Origin: Bacillota bacterium
GTDB taxonomy: Bacteria > Bacillota_A > Clostridia > Lutisporales > Lutisporaceae
Length of the DNA: 19,669 nt
Assembly: GCA_022706865.1 (NCBI GenBank)
Contig: JAKJBT010000026.1
Coordinates: 1 to 19,669, forward strand
Reading direction: 5' to 3'
The first letter of the stretch is position 1; each line of letters begins with the position of its first letter. Shown one piece after another: positions 6,700 to 13,867 of this stretch. The notes below the pieces were generated by a model. The model had not been told where the DNA came from. It saw only the letters and a list, made by a program, of their open reading frames with translations, and ran no database searches. The translations under genes and the position numbers were made by a program.

Positions 6700-7398
6700 C
6701 TGGACAAGCATACATGTGATGGGGGAAGCTATACTGTTGAAGCCTCCATGGTGTTTGTGACGATTATGCTGGTGGTATTGGCACTTTTGTTTACATTCTT
6801 ATACATGGGGCAAAGGGCAAGTCTTGAAAGCTTTGCCTCATTTGCTGCTCAGCAGGGGGCGGAGTTATGGATTGACAGCAGAAGAAATATGGAGGATGGG
6901 AGAATAAATAATAAAAGGCCTGAAGATTCCATAGGCTATAGAATTTTTGACAATCTGCTGTTTTCAAGCACAACTTATGAAGGATATTTTGAAAAAGAAG
7001 CATCTGACAATGGTAAAACCAGGGTGGTTCTTAAAATGGATGCGGGAAATAATCTGCCCGGACATAAAACCCTTCTGATTGGGGAGGCCTTGTGCAAAAG
7101 GATTGAAAGCACAATCCTGAAGCCCGAGAGTACAAGAATAAGGGTTACATTCAATAACAGCGCTCTTAGGGAAAGGCTCACAGTTGAGTTAATCCAGGAG
7201 ATCAAGGTGCCTTTAGGCGGCATAAAGGAATTCTTTGACGGTAAGGATACCCTGACATTGAGGGCTCAATCCACAGCAGCAGTAACAGAACCTGATGAGT
7301 ATATAAGGAATGTAGACCTTATGCTGGAGCTATCAAAGAGGTTTGGAGAGAAGCTTGACCTCAGCGAACTGGCAGGCAGAATAGGGGCAACACGCTGA
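6700..7398 (+). CDS. TadE-like pseudopilin, probable CTG start
   Basis: This is a 232-aa TadE-family minor pilin with an N-terminal prepilin signal and an outside domain. An excellent RBS, GGAGGTGAT (6686-6694), lies 5 bases before CTG 6700. From there the frame reads MDKHTCDGGSYTVEASMVF, containing the prepilin site Gly9/Ser10 with Glu at +5, then a hydrophobic helix to about residue 37 (MLVVLALLFTFLYMG). The first ATG in frame (6748) has no RBS, lies after the cleavage site and would remove the signal. TGA at 6694 blocks any earlier start. The body contains predominantly charged residues without known catalytic motifs. An ATG at 6693 in another frame gives only 8 codons. The function is structural or assembly-related, by family. 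Confidence 0.78.
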   Translation: MDKHTCDGGSYTVEASMVFVTIMLVVLALLFTFLYMGQRASLESFASFAAQQGAELWIDSRRNMEDGRINNKRPEDSIGYRIFDNLLFSSTTYEGYFEKEASDNGKTRVVLKMDAGNNLPGHKTLLIGEALCKRIESTILKPESTRIRVTFNNSALRERLTVELIQEIKVPLGGIKEFFDGKDTLTLRAQSTAAVTEPDEYIRNVDLMLELSKRFGEKLDLSELAGRIGATR

Positions 7399-7427
7399 GA
7401 TGATAGGTTATCAAAGGGGAGAGGCGA

Positions 7428-9482
7428 ATGTACCAAAGAGGTGGCAGCATTAGGAGAGAAAAAGGGGCAATCACTGTTTTTCTGGCGCTTATTTTCATGT
7501 CTCTGATAATTTTCGCAGGAGCGATAATTGATATTGTGAGAATTACGGCTGCCGACCGAAGGGTTCAAAGTGCGTTGAATACCTCAGCCAGGTCTGTATT
7601 GGCAGGCTATGACGGTGAGCTTATGGGCAGCTATGGAATATATGGGGTGAATGCTGCAGAAGAAAATGTGAAAGAGGACTTTTATAGATATATGAGTGTA
7701 AATCTAAAGGAGAGGCATAAGAACATAAACTTCATAGATATCAGTATAGATTATGAGGATATTGAAATAGAAGGCATTAATAACCTGTTGGAGCATGAGG
7801 CTTTTAAGAAGCAGGTCCAGGAATACATGAAGTACAGAACAGCAATTTCATCAGCTGACAGCCTGATAGAGCAGCTGCAGAGCATTAAGCTGAATAAGGG
7901 GATTGAATTTGCAAAAAGTGAGAAGATCACAAGAGACAAGGCAAGTGAGCTGAGAGCCAAGGTAAATGAGGTAAATACGAGACTTGCAGGAATAAAGAAA
8001 AAGCTGAAAAATTCGAGCGTAAAAAAACTTGAAGAAATAAGGGATGAGCTGTCAGAAGCCTTGGAAATCAACAGCTTAATATATAATGGGAATAAAGGTG
8101 GCCTGCTTGCTGATTATATTCAAAGCAGGGATGATACGAACACTAAGGCTGAGGAAGGCCAGTTCATCGGGAATCAGTCCCGGGAGTTTGACAGCATAAA
8201 TAAAAACAGTGAAAACCTGACTCCGGGGATTCAAATGTATATAGAGGAGATAGATAAGACACTTATGCTGGTCAAGCCATTGCAGAAGGAGCTTGAGCTT
8301 ATGGAAGGAAAGCTTGAAACCCTTAAGGATGAGCTGGATGAATTAAAAGAAAAGCTCTCGGGTGTTCAGGAGGATGATGCCGATATTGAGGACGAGATAG
8401 ATGAGACCAGAGAAGATATTGATAAGGTTAAAGATAAAATAAGACGGCTGGAATCAGAAGTTGATGAGAAAATGTCAGATTTGAAAGTGAAGCTTGAAAG
8501 GATTTCTCTTGAGGGCTATTCCTTGAAGGAAGAGGCTGTACAGCTGCCGGACAAGAAGGCGGAAGAAATGAAAAATTTTATCAGCAAGACAAAAAAAGAA
8601 ATTGAGGAAGTATTGTTCAGGAGGCTTGAAAAGGATTGGCTGATAGGATCCGAAGAATTTGAGGATAGCAGTCTGATAACCGGTGAGAATCCAGACGAAA
8701 TGGACGAAAGTATATATTTCAGCTCATCAATGCAGGAAGAAGAGGCTGAGAGAAGCAATGATGCAATAATTAAAACCTTGGAAAAGCTTGTAAAAGCAGT
8801 TGAAGATGCCGCATCAAACACATTGGAAAAGGTAAATACCATTGAATACGTAATGGACAAGTTTACCTTCCTGACCTCCAAAACAGAGAGGGGTCATTAC
8901 TTCAGGAAGGGTGAGGTGGAGTATATCATCAGCGGATCAGACATTGAGGAAGGATACAGTCCGATAAAAAACACCGAGTATTATATAGTAACAAAGGTGC
9001 TGCTTCAGGTTTGGGCATTGAGATTTGCATTAGATACAATAGATGCTTTTATAAGGAGCACTGTGGTATTTCCGCCTCAAAGACTGGCATTTGCCCTTGC
9101 CGAAGGTGCTCTTGACTCAAGCTTGGACATTTTCAACCTGCTTAACGGCGAGCCTGTGCCAATATGTCCGAAGAGCTTTCCGGCAGTTAAATTAAAGTAT
9201 TCGGATCACTTAAAGATGCTGCTTCTGATGAAGCCGGAGGAAGAAATTCTAAGAAGAGCAAGACAGCTTATTCAAGTAAACATTAAACAGGTTGTGGATG
9301 CAAAGACAGGGCTTCCAAGGTCGGATTTCAGATTGGGAGATTACAGCACCGTCATGTCTGCCTCTGTTAAGGCGAAGGTAAATCTTTTCTTTCTTCCCCT
9401 GCTGAAGGTTGACAGGCTGTTGCCCGGCAGTTTTGAAAACGGAAGGTATTTAATTCGTAAGCAAATATATGTAGGCTATTAG
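7428..9482 (+). CDS. TadG-type, DUF5702-like protein with long coiled coils
   Basis: This is a 684-aa membrane-anchored protein. The N-terminus (KGAITVFLALIFMSLIIFAGAIIDIVRI, residues about 12-38) is a TadE/TadG-type signal-anchor. It is followed by the conserved RVQSALNTSARSVLAGYD and LMGSYGIYGV region typical of DUF5702 proteins found in clostridial Tad loci. In the prepilin-like site the position-5 Glu is replaced by Phe18 (G/AITVF), so cleavage and pilus incorporation may differ from the TadE proteins. Two heptad-rich stretches (about 155-215 and 280-395), dense in Glu and Lys, should form coiled coils outside the membrane. The C-terminal part (about 520-684) looks globular. ATG 7428 follows GGGGAGAGG. 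It is the largest gene of the locus; the exact role is unknown, perhaps a surface or assembly factor. Confidence 0.75.
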   Translation: MYQRGGSIRREKGAITVFLALIFMSLIIFAGAIIDIVRITAADRRVQSALNTSARSVLAGYDGELMGSYGIYGVNAAEENVKEDFYRYMSVNLKERHKNINFIDISIDYEDIEIEGINNLLEHEAFKKQVQEYMKYRTAISSADSLIEQLQSIKLNKGIEFAKSEKITRDKASELRAKVNEVNTRLAGIKKKLKNSSVKKLEEIRDELSEALEINSLIYNGNKGGLLADYIQSRDDTNTKAEEGQFIGNQSREFDSINKNSENLTPGIQMYIEEIDKTLMLVKPLQKELELMEGKLETLKDELDELKEKLSGVQEDDADIEDEIDETREDIDKVKDKIRRLESEVDEKMSDLKVKLERISLEGYSLKEEAVQLPDKKAEEMKNFISKTKKEIEEVLFRRLEKDWLIGSEEFEDSSLITGENPDEMDESIYFSSSMQEEEAERSNDAIIKTLEKLVKAVEDAASNTLEKVNTIEYVMDKFTFLTSKTERGHYFRKGEVEYIISGSDIEEGYSPIKNTEYYIVTKVLLQVWALRFALDTIDAFIRSTVVFPPQRLAFALAEGALDSSLDIFNLLNGEPVPICPKSFPAVKLKYSDHLKMLLLMKPEEEILRRARQLIQVNIKQVVDAKTGLPRSDFRLGDYSTVMSASVKAKVNLFFLPLLKVDRLLPGSFENGRYLIRKQIYVGY

Positions 9483-9493
9483 GGTGGTTGAAA

Positions 9494-10435
9494 TTGCATA
9501 AAGGTTGTAAGAAACTGCGTTCCAAAGGTTCAATTACAGTAGAGGCTTGTGTTGTATTTCCGGTTTTCATAAGCGTTTTTTTTCTGCTGCTTTTTCTTAT
9601 CAAGTTCACATGTACCGGGATGGTGCTTGATCATGCTGTAAATGAAGCAGCCAAGGAAATAGCAGCAGCCGCATATCCCATATCCTTCATTAATGAACTG
9701 GAGGATGAAAAGCTTCAGGAGTATGGGAATGCAAAAATACCTACACTTGAAGAGGAATTGGAAAAGCTGGCCGGGAAAATTTCGGGATACGGCTCTGATA
9801 ACTTGCTTCAAGCTATTGTATCGGGGAAGCTTAAAGGAACAGACATCACTGGTGCAATGCAGGGCATATTAAAGGATTACAGTAAAGGCGCAATAGGAAA
9901 TGTTGTCGGCAGAATAACACCTGCATATTGGGACATGAAGTCCGCTGCCAAATATTATATTGCCGAAGCGCTTATCAAGGAACACCTGGAAAGCCCGCTG
10001 ATTAACCGGGAGAATATAAGGCTGCGGCTTGTCGAGTTTCCTCAGGGCAAGGAAGAATATAATGCAAGATCACCAAGTGCAATATATAGTAAACTTGGGT
10101 TGATTCCGGAAAAGGATTTCAGCAGGGATGACGTTGTGCTGCAGTTGGAGTACGAATATTTGGTGAGTCTTCCTTTTATTGAGCCTTTCAATATAAAAAT
10201 GATTCATACAGCTGTGGAAAGGGCATGGATCAACGGCAGCTACGGAATATTGACGGCCGAGGAAGAGGGTTTGAACCTGGAATCGGAAGGCAGTATCGTA
10301 TTTATTACAAGGACGGGTATCCGCTTCCATGAGGGGAATTGCAGGTACCTTAGGAAAAGCAAGATTCCAATGATAATTGAAGAGGCCGAAGAATCGGGCT
10401 ATACTCCGTGCAAAGTATGCAAGCCGCTGGGATAG
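9494..10435 (+). CDS. TadE-like pseudopilin with C-terminal Cys metal-binding tail
   Basis: This 313-aa minor pilin has leader MHKGCKKLRSKG, cleavage after Gly12 and SITVEA with Glu at +5, then a hydrophobic helix (about 19-40, VVFPVFISVFFLLLFLI). TTG 9494 is preferred because AGGGTGG (9481-9487) is 6 bases ahead; TTG 9488 would be too close. The extracytoplasmic body is followed, from about residue 268, by a distinct tail: TRTGIRFHEGNCRYL, then KIPMIIEEAEESGYTPC and KVC. The pattern His279-x3-Cys283 ... Cys306-x2-Cys309 resembles the Ada-like zinc-binding module found at the ends of various bacterial surface and DNA-related proteins. Metal binding is inferred. It lies between the DUF5702-like gene and the second prepilin peptidase. 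Confidence 0.8.
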   Translation: MHKGCKKLRSKGSITVEACVVFPVFISVFFLLLFLIKFTCTGMVLDHAVNEAAKEIAAAAYPISFINELEDEKLQEYGNAKIPTLEEELEKLAGKISGYGSDNLLQAIVSGKLKGTDITGAMQGILKDYSKGAIGNVVGRITPAYWDMKSAAKYYIAEALIKEHLESPLINRENIRLRLVEFPQGKEEYNARSPSAIYSKLGLIPEKDFSRDDVVLQLEYEYLVSLPFIEPFNIKMIHTAVERAWINGSYGILTAEEEGLNLESEGSIVFITRTGIRFHEGNCRYLRKSKIPMIIEEAEESGYTPCKVCKPLG

Positions 10436-10460
10436 GGTAAATACTCATTGGGAGGGTATT

Positions 10461-10889
10461 ATGGGTTATCATTTTTCATATTTAACAATTATCATAATAC
10501 TTGTTGCAGCAGCAATTATTGATATCAGAAAGAAGAGAATACCGGATAAGCTGATACTTGCAGGCACTGTGGCCGGATTGGCCTTTGCGCTGATTGACCC
10601 GCAAAGAGAATTTTCAAGCAGCATTTTGGGCGGCGTGACAGCGGGATTGGTGCTGCTTATTATTCATTATATTACTAAGGGCGGCCTTGGGCTTGGAGAT
10701 GTAAAACTCTTTGGTTGTTCAGGAATATTCCTGGGCCTTGAAGGCACTGTTTCCGCAATGCTGATTTCTGCAGTTCTAAGCGGCATATTCAGCATTGTAT
10801 TAATATGCCTGAATCCTGATAACAAGAAACGCGAAATACCTTTTGCGCCTTTTATACTGGCAGGAGTACTGGCAGTAATAATACCTTAA
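10461..10889 (+). CDS. Second prepilin peptidase (A24 family)
   Basis: This 142-aa membrane protease has the A24 domain only. Catalytic Asp21 lies in AAIIDIRKKRIPDKL, and Asp80 in the GxGD motif GLGDVKLFG. The strong RBS GGAGGGT (10451-10457) precedes ATG 10461; a longer in-frame reading into the previous gene has no RBS. It is the second such enzyme in the locus and is closer to the leader-peptidase core of PilD-like enzymes (IPDKL motif) than the first, which has the variant SIKN. The pair may divide the work between the Flp-like pilin and the TadE-like pseudopilins. That split is an inference. Confidence 0.9.
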   Translation: MGYHFSYLTIIIILVAAAIIDIRKKRIPDKLILAGTVAGLAFALIDPQREFSSSILGGVTAGLVLLIIHYITKGGLGLGDVKLFGCSGIFLGLEGTVSAMLISAVLSGIFSIVLICLNPDNKKREIPFAPFILAGVLAVIIP

Positions 10890-10910
10890 TTAAACCGGGG
10901 GGTAGTTGCT

Positions 10911-12248
10911 GTGGAGAATACAGTATTAGATTTTGAATACAGTTATGATAATAATGCTGCCGGCAGTTTTTTGGTTATTAAGCTTGATAGTGAATCTATG
11001 CTGTTGAAGCATCAGGTAGAGATACTATGTCAGAATCCGAATTCTGCTTTTGTATCATTCCATGTAAGGCGGGAAAATGATAACACTTTTATCTATTATA
11101 ATATAACCTCTAAAATATCATTATCTAATTATATTGAAAGAAAAAGCTTCAACAGGAAGGAGCTTTTGGATTTACTCAGGAGCATTGCAAAAAACCTGAT
11201 GCTTACTGGTAATTACTTGTTGGAGCTTTCAGGCTTTATAATTCATCCGGATTATATTTTTATAAATCCTGCGACGGCGGAAGCTTCGCTGTTATATGTA
11301 CCTGTTTCCTGCAATAGGAATTCAACGGAAATTTTAAAATCCTTTTTTAAGGATATTGTGATTAATTCATCCAATACAGATGATAATGCAAGAGATAATT
11401 ATCTGCAAAGGATATTGAATTATTTAAAATCAGATACATTCAGTCTCATTGATTTTAACAGATTGATAGTGGATTTGAGGAACAGCGGAGAAGTATATGA
11501 ATATGGACAAGAGGCGGCTAATCAAGAAGCCGATGTCGGTATTGGCATAACCTGCAGCAGAAGCCCGAAGGAAAAGATTTATGAGGATGCGGGAAAAAGC
11601 AGCAATATCCGAAGCATCATGCTGCTGCAGCCGATTTTTTTGATAGCTGCAGCTGCTGTATGCCTATATTTGATATCCCGGAAAATGGGCGATATTGTAT
11701 CCATTACTGGTGTAGTGATTATTTCAGCTGCGCTGGATATTCTCGTAATTAACAGGATATCAGGCAACCAGGATAAGAGAGCGGCAACAGACAATACTCA
11801 GCTTATAGCACAAGATAAAGCAAAAAGAAGTACAGGCCGTCATGATAAAGACCTTAAGGGCAGGTATAAACCGGTACTTTCATCGCCGGATGTAGTGAAA
11901 GCCTGTGACACAGAATACATTTCCGAAGTTCCGAAGGATTGCCGTCCATATCTTGAAAGCATAGGGCCCAATAGGGTTGAAAAGGTGATAGTCAACAAGG
12001 ATAGTTTCATAATAGGAAGATTAGGCAGTATGGCAGACCATATCATACAGGAAAGCACAATAGGAAAGCTTCATGCAGAAATTACAATTAATGAAGGGCT
12101 TTATTACATAAGAGATCTTAACTCAAAAAATGGAACTTTTGTGAATGGTGTAAGAATTCCCAGCAATAGGAAATACGGAATAAAGGATAATGATAGAATA
12201 AGGCTTTCAAATTACGAATATGTTTTCCGGAAGCAGGAAGAACTGTAA
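10911..12248 (+). CDS. Membrane FHA-domain protein (DUF6382-like N-terminus)
   Basis: This is a 445-aa signalling protein. Residues 1 to about 190 form an intracellular domain starting VLDFEYSYDNN and containing LSNYIERKSFNRKELLDLL, resembling the DUF6382 region often linked to FHA domains in Firmicutes. Two membrane helices follow at about 238-256 and 263-281, a hairpin that leaves both ends in the cytoplasm. The C-terminal FHA domain (about 358-440) has the phosphothreonine-binding signature: FIIGRLGS, then STIGKLHAEI and DLNSKNGTFVNG. It starts at GTG 10911 behind a G-rich RBS (10897-10902). The FHA domain should read Thr phosphorylation, most simply by the kinase two genes downstream, and may connect it to the Tad machine. 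Confidence 0.88.
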   Translation: MENTVLDFEYSYDNNAAGSFLVIKLDSESMLLKHQVEILCQNPNSAFVSFHVRRENDNTFIYYNITSKISLSNYIERKSFNRKELLDLLRSIAKNLMLTGNYLLELSGFIIHPDYIFINPATAEASLLYVPVSCNRNSTEILKSFFKDIVINSSNTDDNARDNYLQRILNYLKSDTFSLIDFNRLIVDLRNSGEVYEYGQEAANQEADVGIGITCSRSPKEKIYEDAGKSSNIRSIMLLQPIFLIAAAAVCLYLISRKMGDIVSITGVVIISAALDILVINRISGNQDKRAATDNTQLIAQDKAKRSTGRHDKDLKGRYKPVLSSPDVVKACDTEYISEVPKDCRPYLESIGPNRVEKVIVNKDSFIIGRLGSMADHIIQESTIGKLHAEITINEGLYYIRDLNSKNGTFVNGVRIPSNRKYGIKDNDRIRLSNYEYVFRKQEEL

Positions 12249-12274
12249 AATCAGCATATGTCGGAGGTACACCT

Positions 12275-12490
12275 ATGGAACTTCATATGATTTACATATT
12301 TATCGGAGTTTTTACTCTTATTCTAAACCTTGCACTTACCCTGCACATAATCAGAGGACATAGAAACGAGAGCCGCCGAAAGAACTTGTACTGTGAAGAA
12401 GTGATAACCTTCAGGCTGACCGGGGCGGAAGGCATTGAGGATGCAACTACTGCAGCAGCCCCCTGTGATGATACGGTACCCCTGGAATGA
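12275..12490 (+). CDS. Small membrane protein of the FHA/kinase module
   Basis: This 71-aa protein has one N-terminal membrane helix (about residues 5-26, MIYIFIGVFTLILNLALTL), then a basic stretch (RGHRNESRRKN) and a short acidic, Ala/Thr-rich tail. The topology by the positive-inside rule puts the tail in the cytoplasm. RBS CGGAGGT lies 7 bases before ATG 12275. It is unrecognised; the several Thr residues in the tail could be phosphorylation and FHA-binding sites, which is a guess. Its position between the FHA gene and the kinase gene, with short gaps on both sides, argues that it is real and part of the same module. Confidence 0.6.
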   Translation: MELHMIYIFIGVFTLILNLALTLHIIRGHRNESRRKNLYCEEVITFRLTGAEGIEDATTAAAPCDDTVPLE

Positions 12491-12516
12491 TGGTACTGCG
12501 CAATGGAGGGTGAAAG

Positions 12517-13410
12517 ATGATAATAGGAGATGTATTAAATGGAAAGTACAGGATAGAAAGGCTTCTGGGTAAGGGAGGAACAGGCTCTGTCTATTTATGC
12601 ACCAATATTGAGATAGGAAACAAATGGGCTGTAAAGCACATTCCGCCGGGCAAGATAAATGATAAAACTTTGTCGGAGATTGAGATACTGAAAAGGTTAT
12701 ACCACCTCAGTCTGCCAAGGGTTGTTGACGTATTCCGCAATAAACAGGGTATTTATATTGTAGAAAGCAATATTGAGGGCTCCTCCTTGGATAGACTGCT
12801 TAAAAGGCACGGCAGTTTTGATATTGATATAGTAACAGACTGGTTTCTGGAGCTGTGTGATATACTGAAATATCTGCACGGCATAAAGCCGAGGCCTATT
12901 ATATACAGGGATATGAAGCCCTCTAATATTATGCTTGCACAGGGCGGCAGACTGGTGCTGGTTGACTTTGGGATATCTCAGGAGTATTGCGGGTATGAAT
13001 CCGAAGATACCTTTTTTGCGGGTACAAGTGCATATGCGGCACCGGAGCAGTTGATAAAGGGGGGAAGGACAGATCAGAGAACCGATATATATAACATGGG
13101 GGTAACAATATATCATTTGCTGTATGGCAGGCTTCCCGGAAGTGCCGATTACAGCCTGAGGCACAGCAAAAGCAAAGCAGCATCCGATATCGGCAGGATA
13201 ATTTCCAAATGCATGGAAAGCAAGCCTGAGGACAGGTATCAGAGAGTTGAGGATATACAAAAGGAGCTTGAGGCGGTGAAAAATATGCTGGCAGTAAACA
13301 AAGCAAGACAGAGAGCGGTTTTCAAACTGGAGATAGCTTCAATCGCACTATTGTCAGCAGCTTCATATACTGCCGCTGTGCTGGGTACAGTGTATCTGCT
13401 GCCGAAATAA
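12517..13410 (+). CDS. Tail-anchored Hanks-type Ser/Thr protein kinase
   Basis: This 297-aa eukaryotic-like kinase has the full set of catalytic motifs. The Gly-rich loop is GKGGTGSVY (residues 18-26), with ATP lysine Lys40 in WAVKHI and the catalytic loop YRDMKPSN (Asp132, Asn137; YRD instead of HRD). The metal site is DFG (150-152), followed by AGTSAYAAPEQ and TDIYNMGVTIYHLLYG. A single hydrophobic helix at about 270-293 is followed by a 4-residue end, so the kinase is tail-anchored with no outside sensor (no PASTA repeats). RBS GGAGGGTG is ahead of ATG 12517. It is the last gene of the Tad-like unit. Likely substrates are the products of this locus, recognised by the FHA protein; that is inferred from context. 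Confidence 0.93.
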   Translation: MIIGDVLNGKYRIERLLGKGGTGSVYLCTNIEIGNKWAVKHIPPGKINDKTLSEIEILKRLYHLSLPRVVDVFRNKQGIYIVESNIEGSSLDRLLKRHGSFDIDIVTDWFLELCDILKYLHGIKPRPIIYRDMKPSNIMLAQGGRLVLVDFGISQEYCGYESEDTFFAGTSAYAAPEQLIKGGRTDQRTDIYNMGVTIYHLLYGRLPGSADYSLRHSKSKAASDIGRIISKCMESKPEDRYQRVEDIQKELEAVKNMLAVNKARQRAVFKLEIASIALLSAASYTAAVLGTVYLLPK

Positions 13411-13420
13411 GCAGATTGTA

Positions 13421-13448
13421 TTTACAATTCATATTGATGTGTTATAAT
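13421..13448 (+). promoter_or_regulatory. Promoter of the aldehyde oxidoreductase operon
   Basis: TTTACA (13421-13426, 5/6) and TATAAT (13443-13448, 6/6) with a 16-base spacer and TG before the -10 (13440-13441) form a strong extended promoter. A perfect dyad, ATTGTA-TT-TACAAT (13415-13428), covers the -35 and could be an operator. Transcription should start near 13455. Confidence 0.72.
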
Positions 13449-13660
13449 ATTATCAAAGGGTAATAATCCCGGCTACTGCCGTTTTATAACAAGCACTAAT
13501 ATTGCAGCAATGATTATCGTATCTTATTTTCACATCATTTTTCATACCGTACTTGCGGAAATGGCAGCTATACATTAATTTTCTCAAAAAATCTATCCAA
13601 AGCAGAGTATTCCTGTTTCAATGCAAATAGGATCTGTTGATATGCAAAAATGTACATTCA
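13449..13660 (+). other. Untranslated leader ahead of the riboswitch
   Basis: About 210 bases lie between the promoter and the aptamer with no convincing gene. A 22-codon ATG frame at 13510-13578 has no ribosome binding site. A small GGG/CCC hairpin is seen near the start. Nothing else is recognised. Confidence 0.4.
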
Positions 13661-13665
13661 TACAG

Positions 13666-13751
13666 ACTCCGACCCCTGGAAACCCGCAGGGGCTTTCTCG
13701 GGCGTCAGGGTATGGGGAGTAATTCCCGTGCCTGCCTTTCAGCAAAGGAGT
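13666..13751 (+). promoter_or_regulatory. Moco/Tuco-type riboswitch aptamer
   Basis: The stretch resembles the molybdenum/tungsten cofactor riboswitch. P1 pairs ACTCC (13666-13670) with GGAGT (13747-13751). P2 pairs CCCCTG (13673-13678) with CAGGGG (13687-13692) and is followed by CTTT and GGGCGTC, similar to the corresponding part of the E. coli moaA leader as I recall it. A further arm pairs CAGG (13706-13709) with CCTG (13731-13734) and carries GGGGA/TTCCC (13714-13718 / 13723-13727) closed by a GNRA-type GTAA loop. The P3 arm present in the E. coli example is missing; variants without P3 have been proposed to sense the tungsten cofactor. The element lies directly before a W/Mo-pterin oxidoreductase operon, which fits. 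Confidence 0.8.
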
Positions 13752-13800
13752 TCAGTTGTACATGCGGTGAAATCATGCCGCAGTACTGCTGAACTTTTTT
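13749..13800 (+). terminator. Riboswitch expression platform (intrinsic terminator)
   Basis: A long stem, AGTTCAG (13749-13755) / CTGAACT (13789-13795), has inner GTAC/GTAC and TGCGG (13763-13767) / CCGCA (13778-13782) and is followed by TTTTTT. Its first three bases overlap the 3' strand of aptamer P1, so ligand binding and termination can compete. The overlap suggests that ligand favours readthrough, but the sign is not certain. Confidence 0.82.
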
Positions 13801-13818
13801 AATTATATTCAATAATAA

Positions 13819-13867
13819 AAGGAGGTGGAACTGGCACTGGTATATTACCGTGGCCAGAAGCAATTTG
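13819..13867 (+). promoter_or_regulatory. Ribosome binding site separated from the start by a hairpin
   Basis: A near-perfect Shine-Dalgarno, AAGGAGGTGG (13819-13828), is too far from any in-frame start. A hairpin (13831-13857) lies between: CTGG-CAC-(T)-GGTA, loop TAT, TACC-GTG-(G)-CCAG. Folding it puts TTG 13865 about 9 bases from the Shine-Dalgarno. Confidence 0.5.

Noticed and set aside
6693..6719. Eight-codon ATG frame just after the RBS of the TadE-like gene
   Set aside because: The ATG touches the RBS, and the frame ends after eight codons. It is considered only as a competing start; CTG 6700 explains the region better.
10377..10460. N-terminal extension of the second prepilin peptidase into the preceding gene
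   Set aside because: It has no RBS, its sequence is hydrophilic and unlike the family, and ATG 10461 has a strong RBS.
12697..13260. Open frame of 187 codons on the - strand within the kinase gene
   Set aside because: It is complementary to conserved kinase motifs and has no translation signals.
13510..13578. 22-codon ATG frame in the leader of the AOR operon
   Set aside because: It has no Shine-Dalgarno and no recognisable peptide features, and lies in an untranslated leader before a riboswitch.
13637..13664. Possible promoter TTGATA immediately before the riboswitch
   Set aside because: No acceptable -10 is found at the right spacing, and the stronger promoter at 13421-13448 accounts for transcription.
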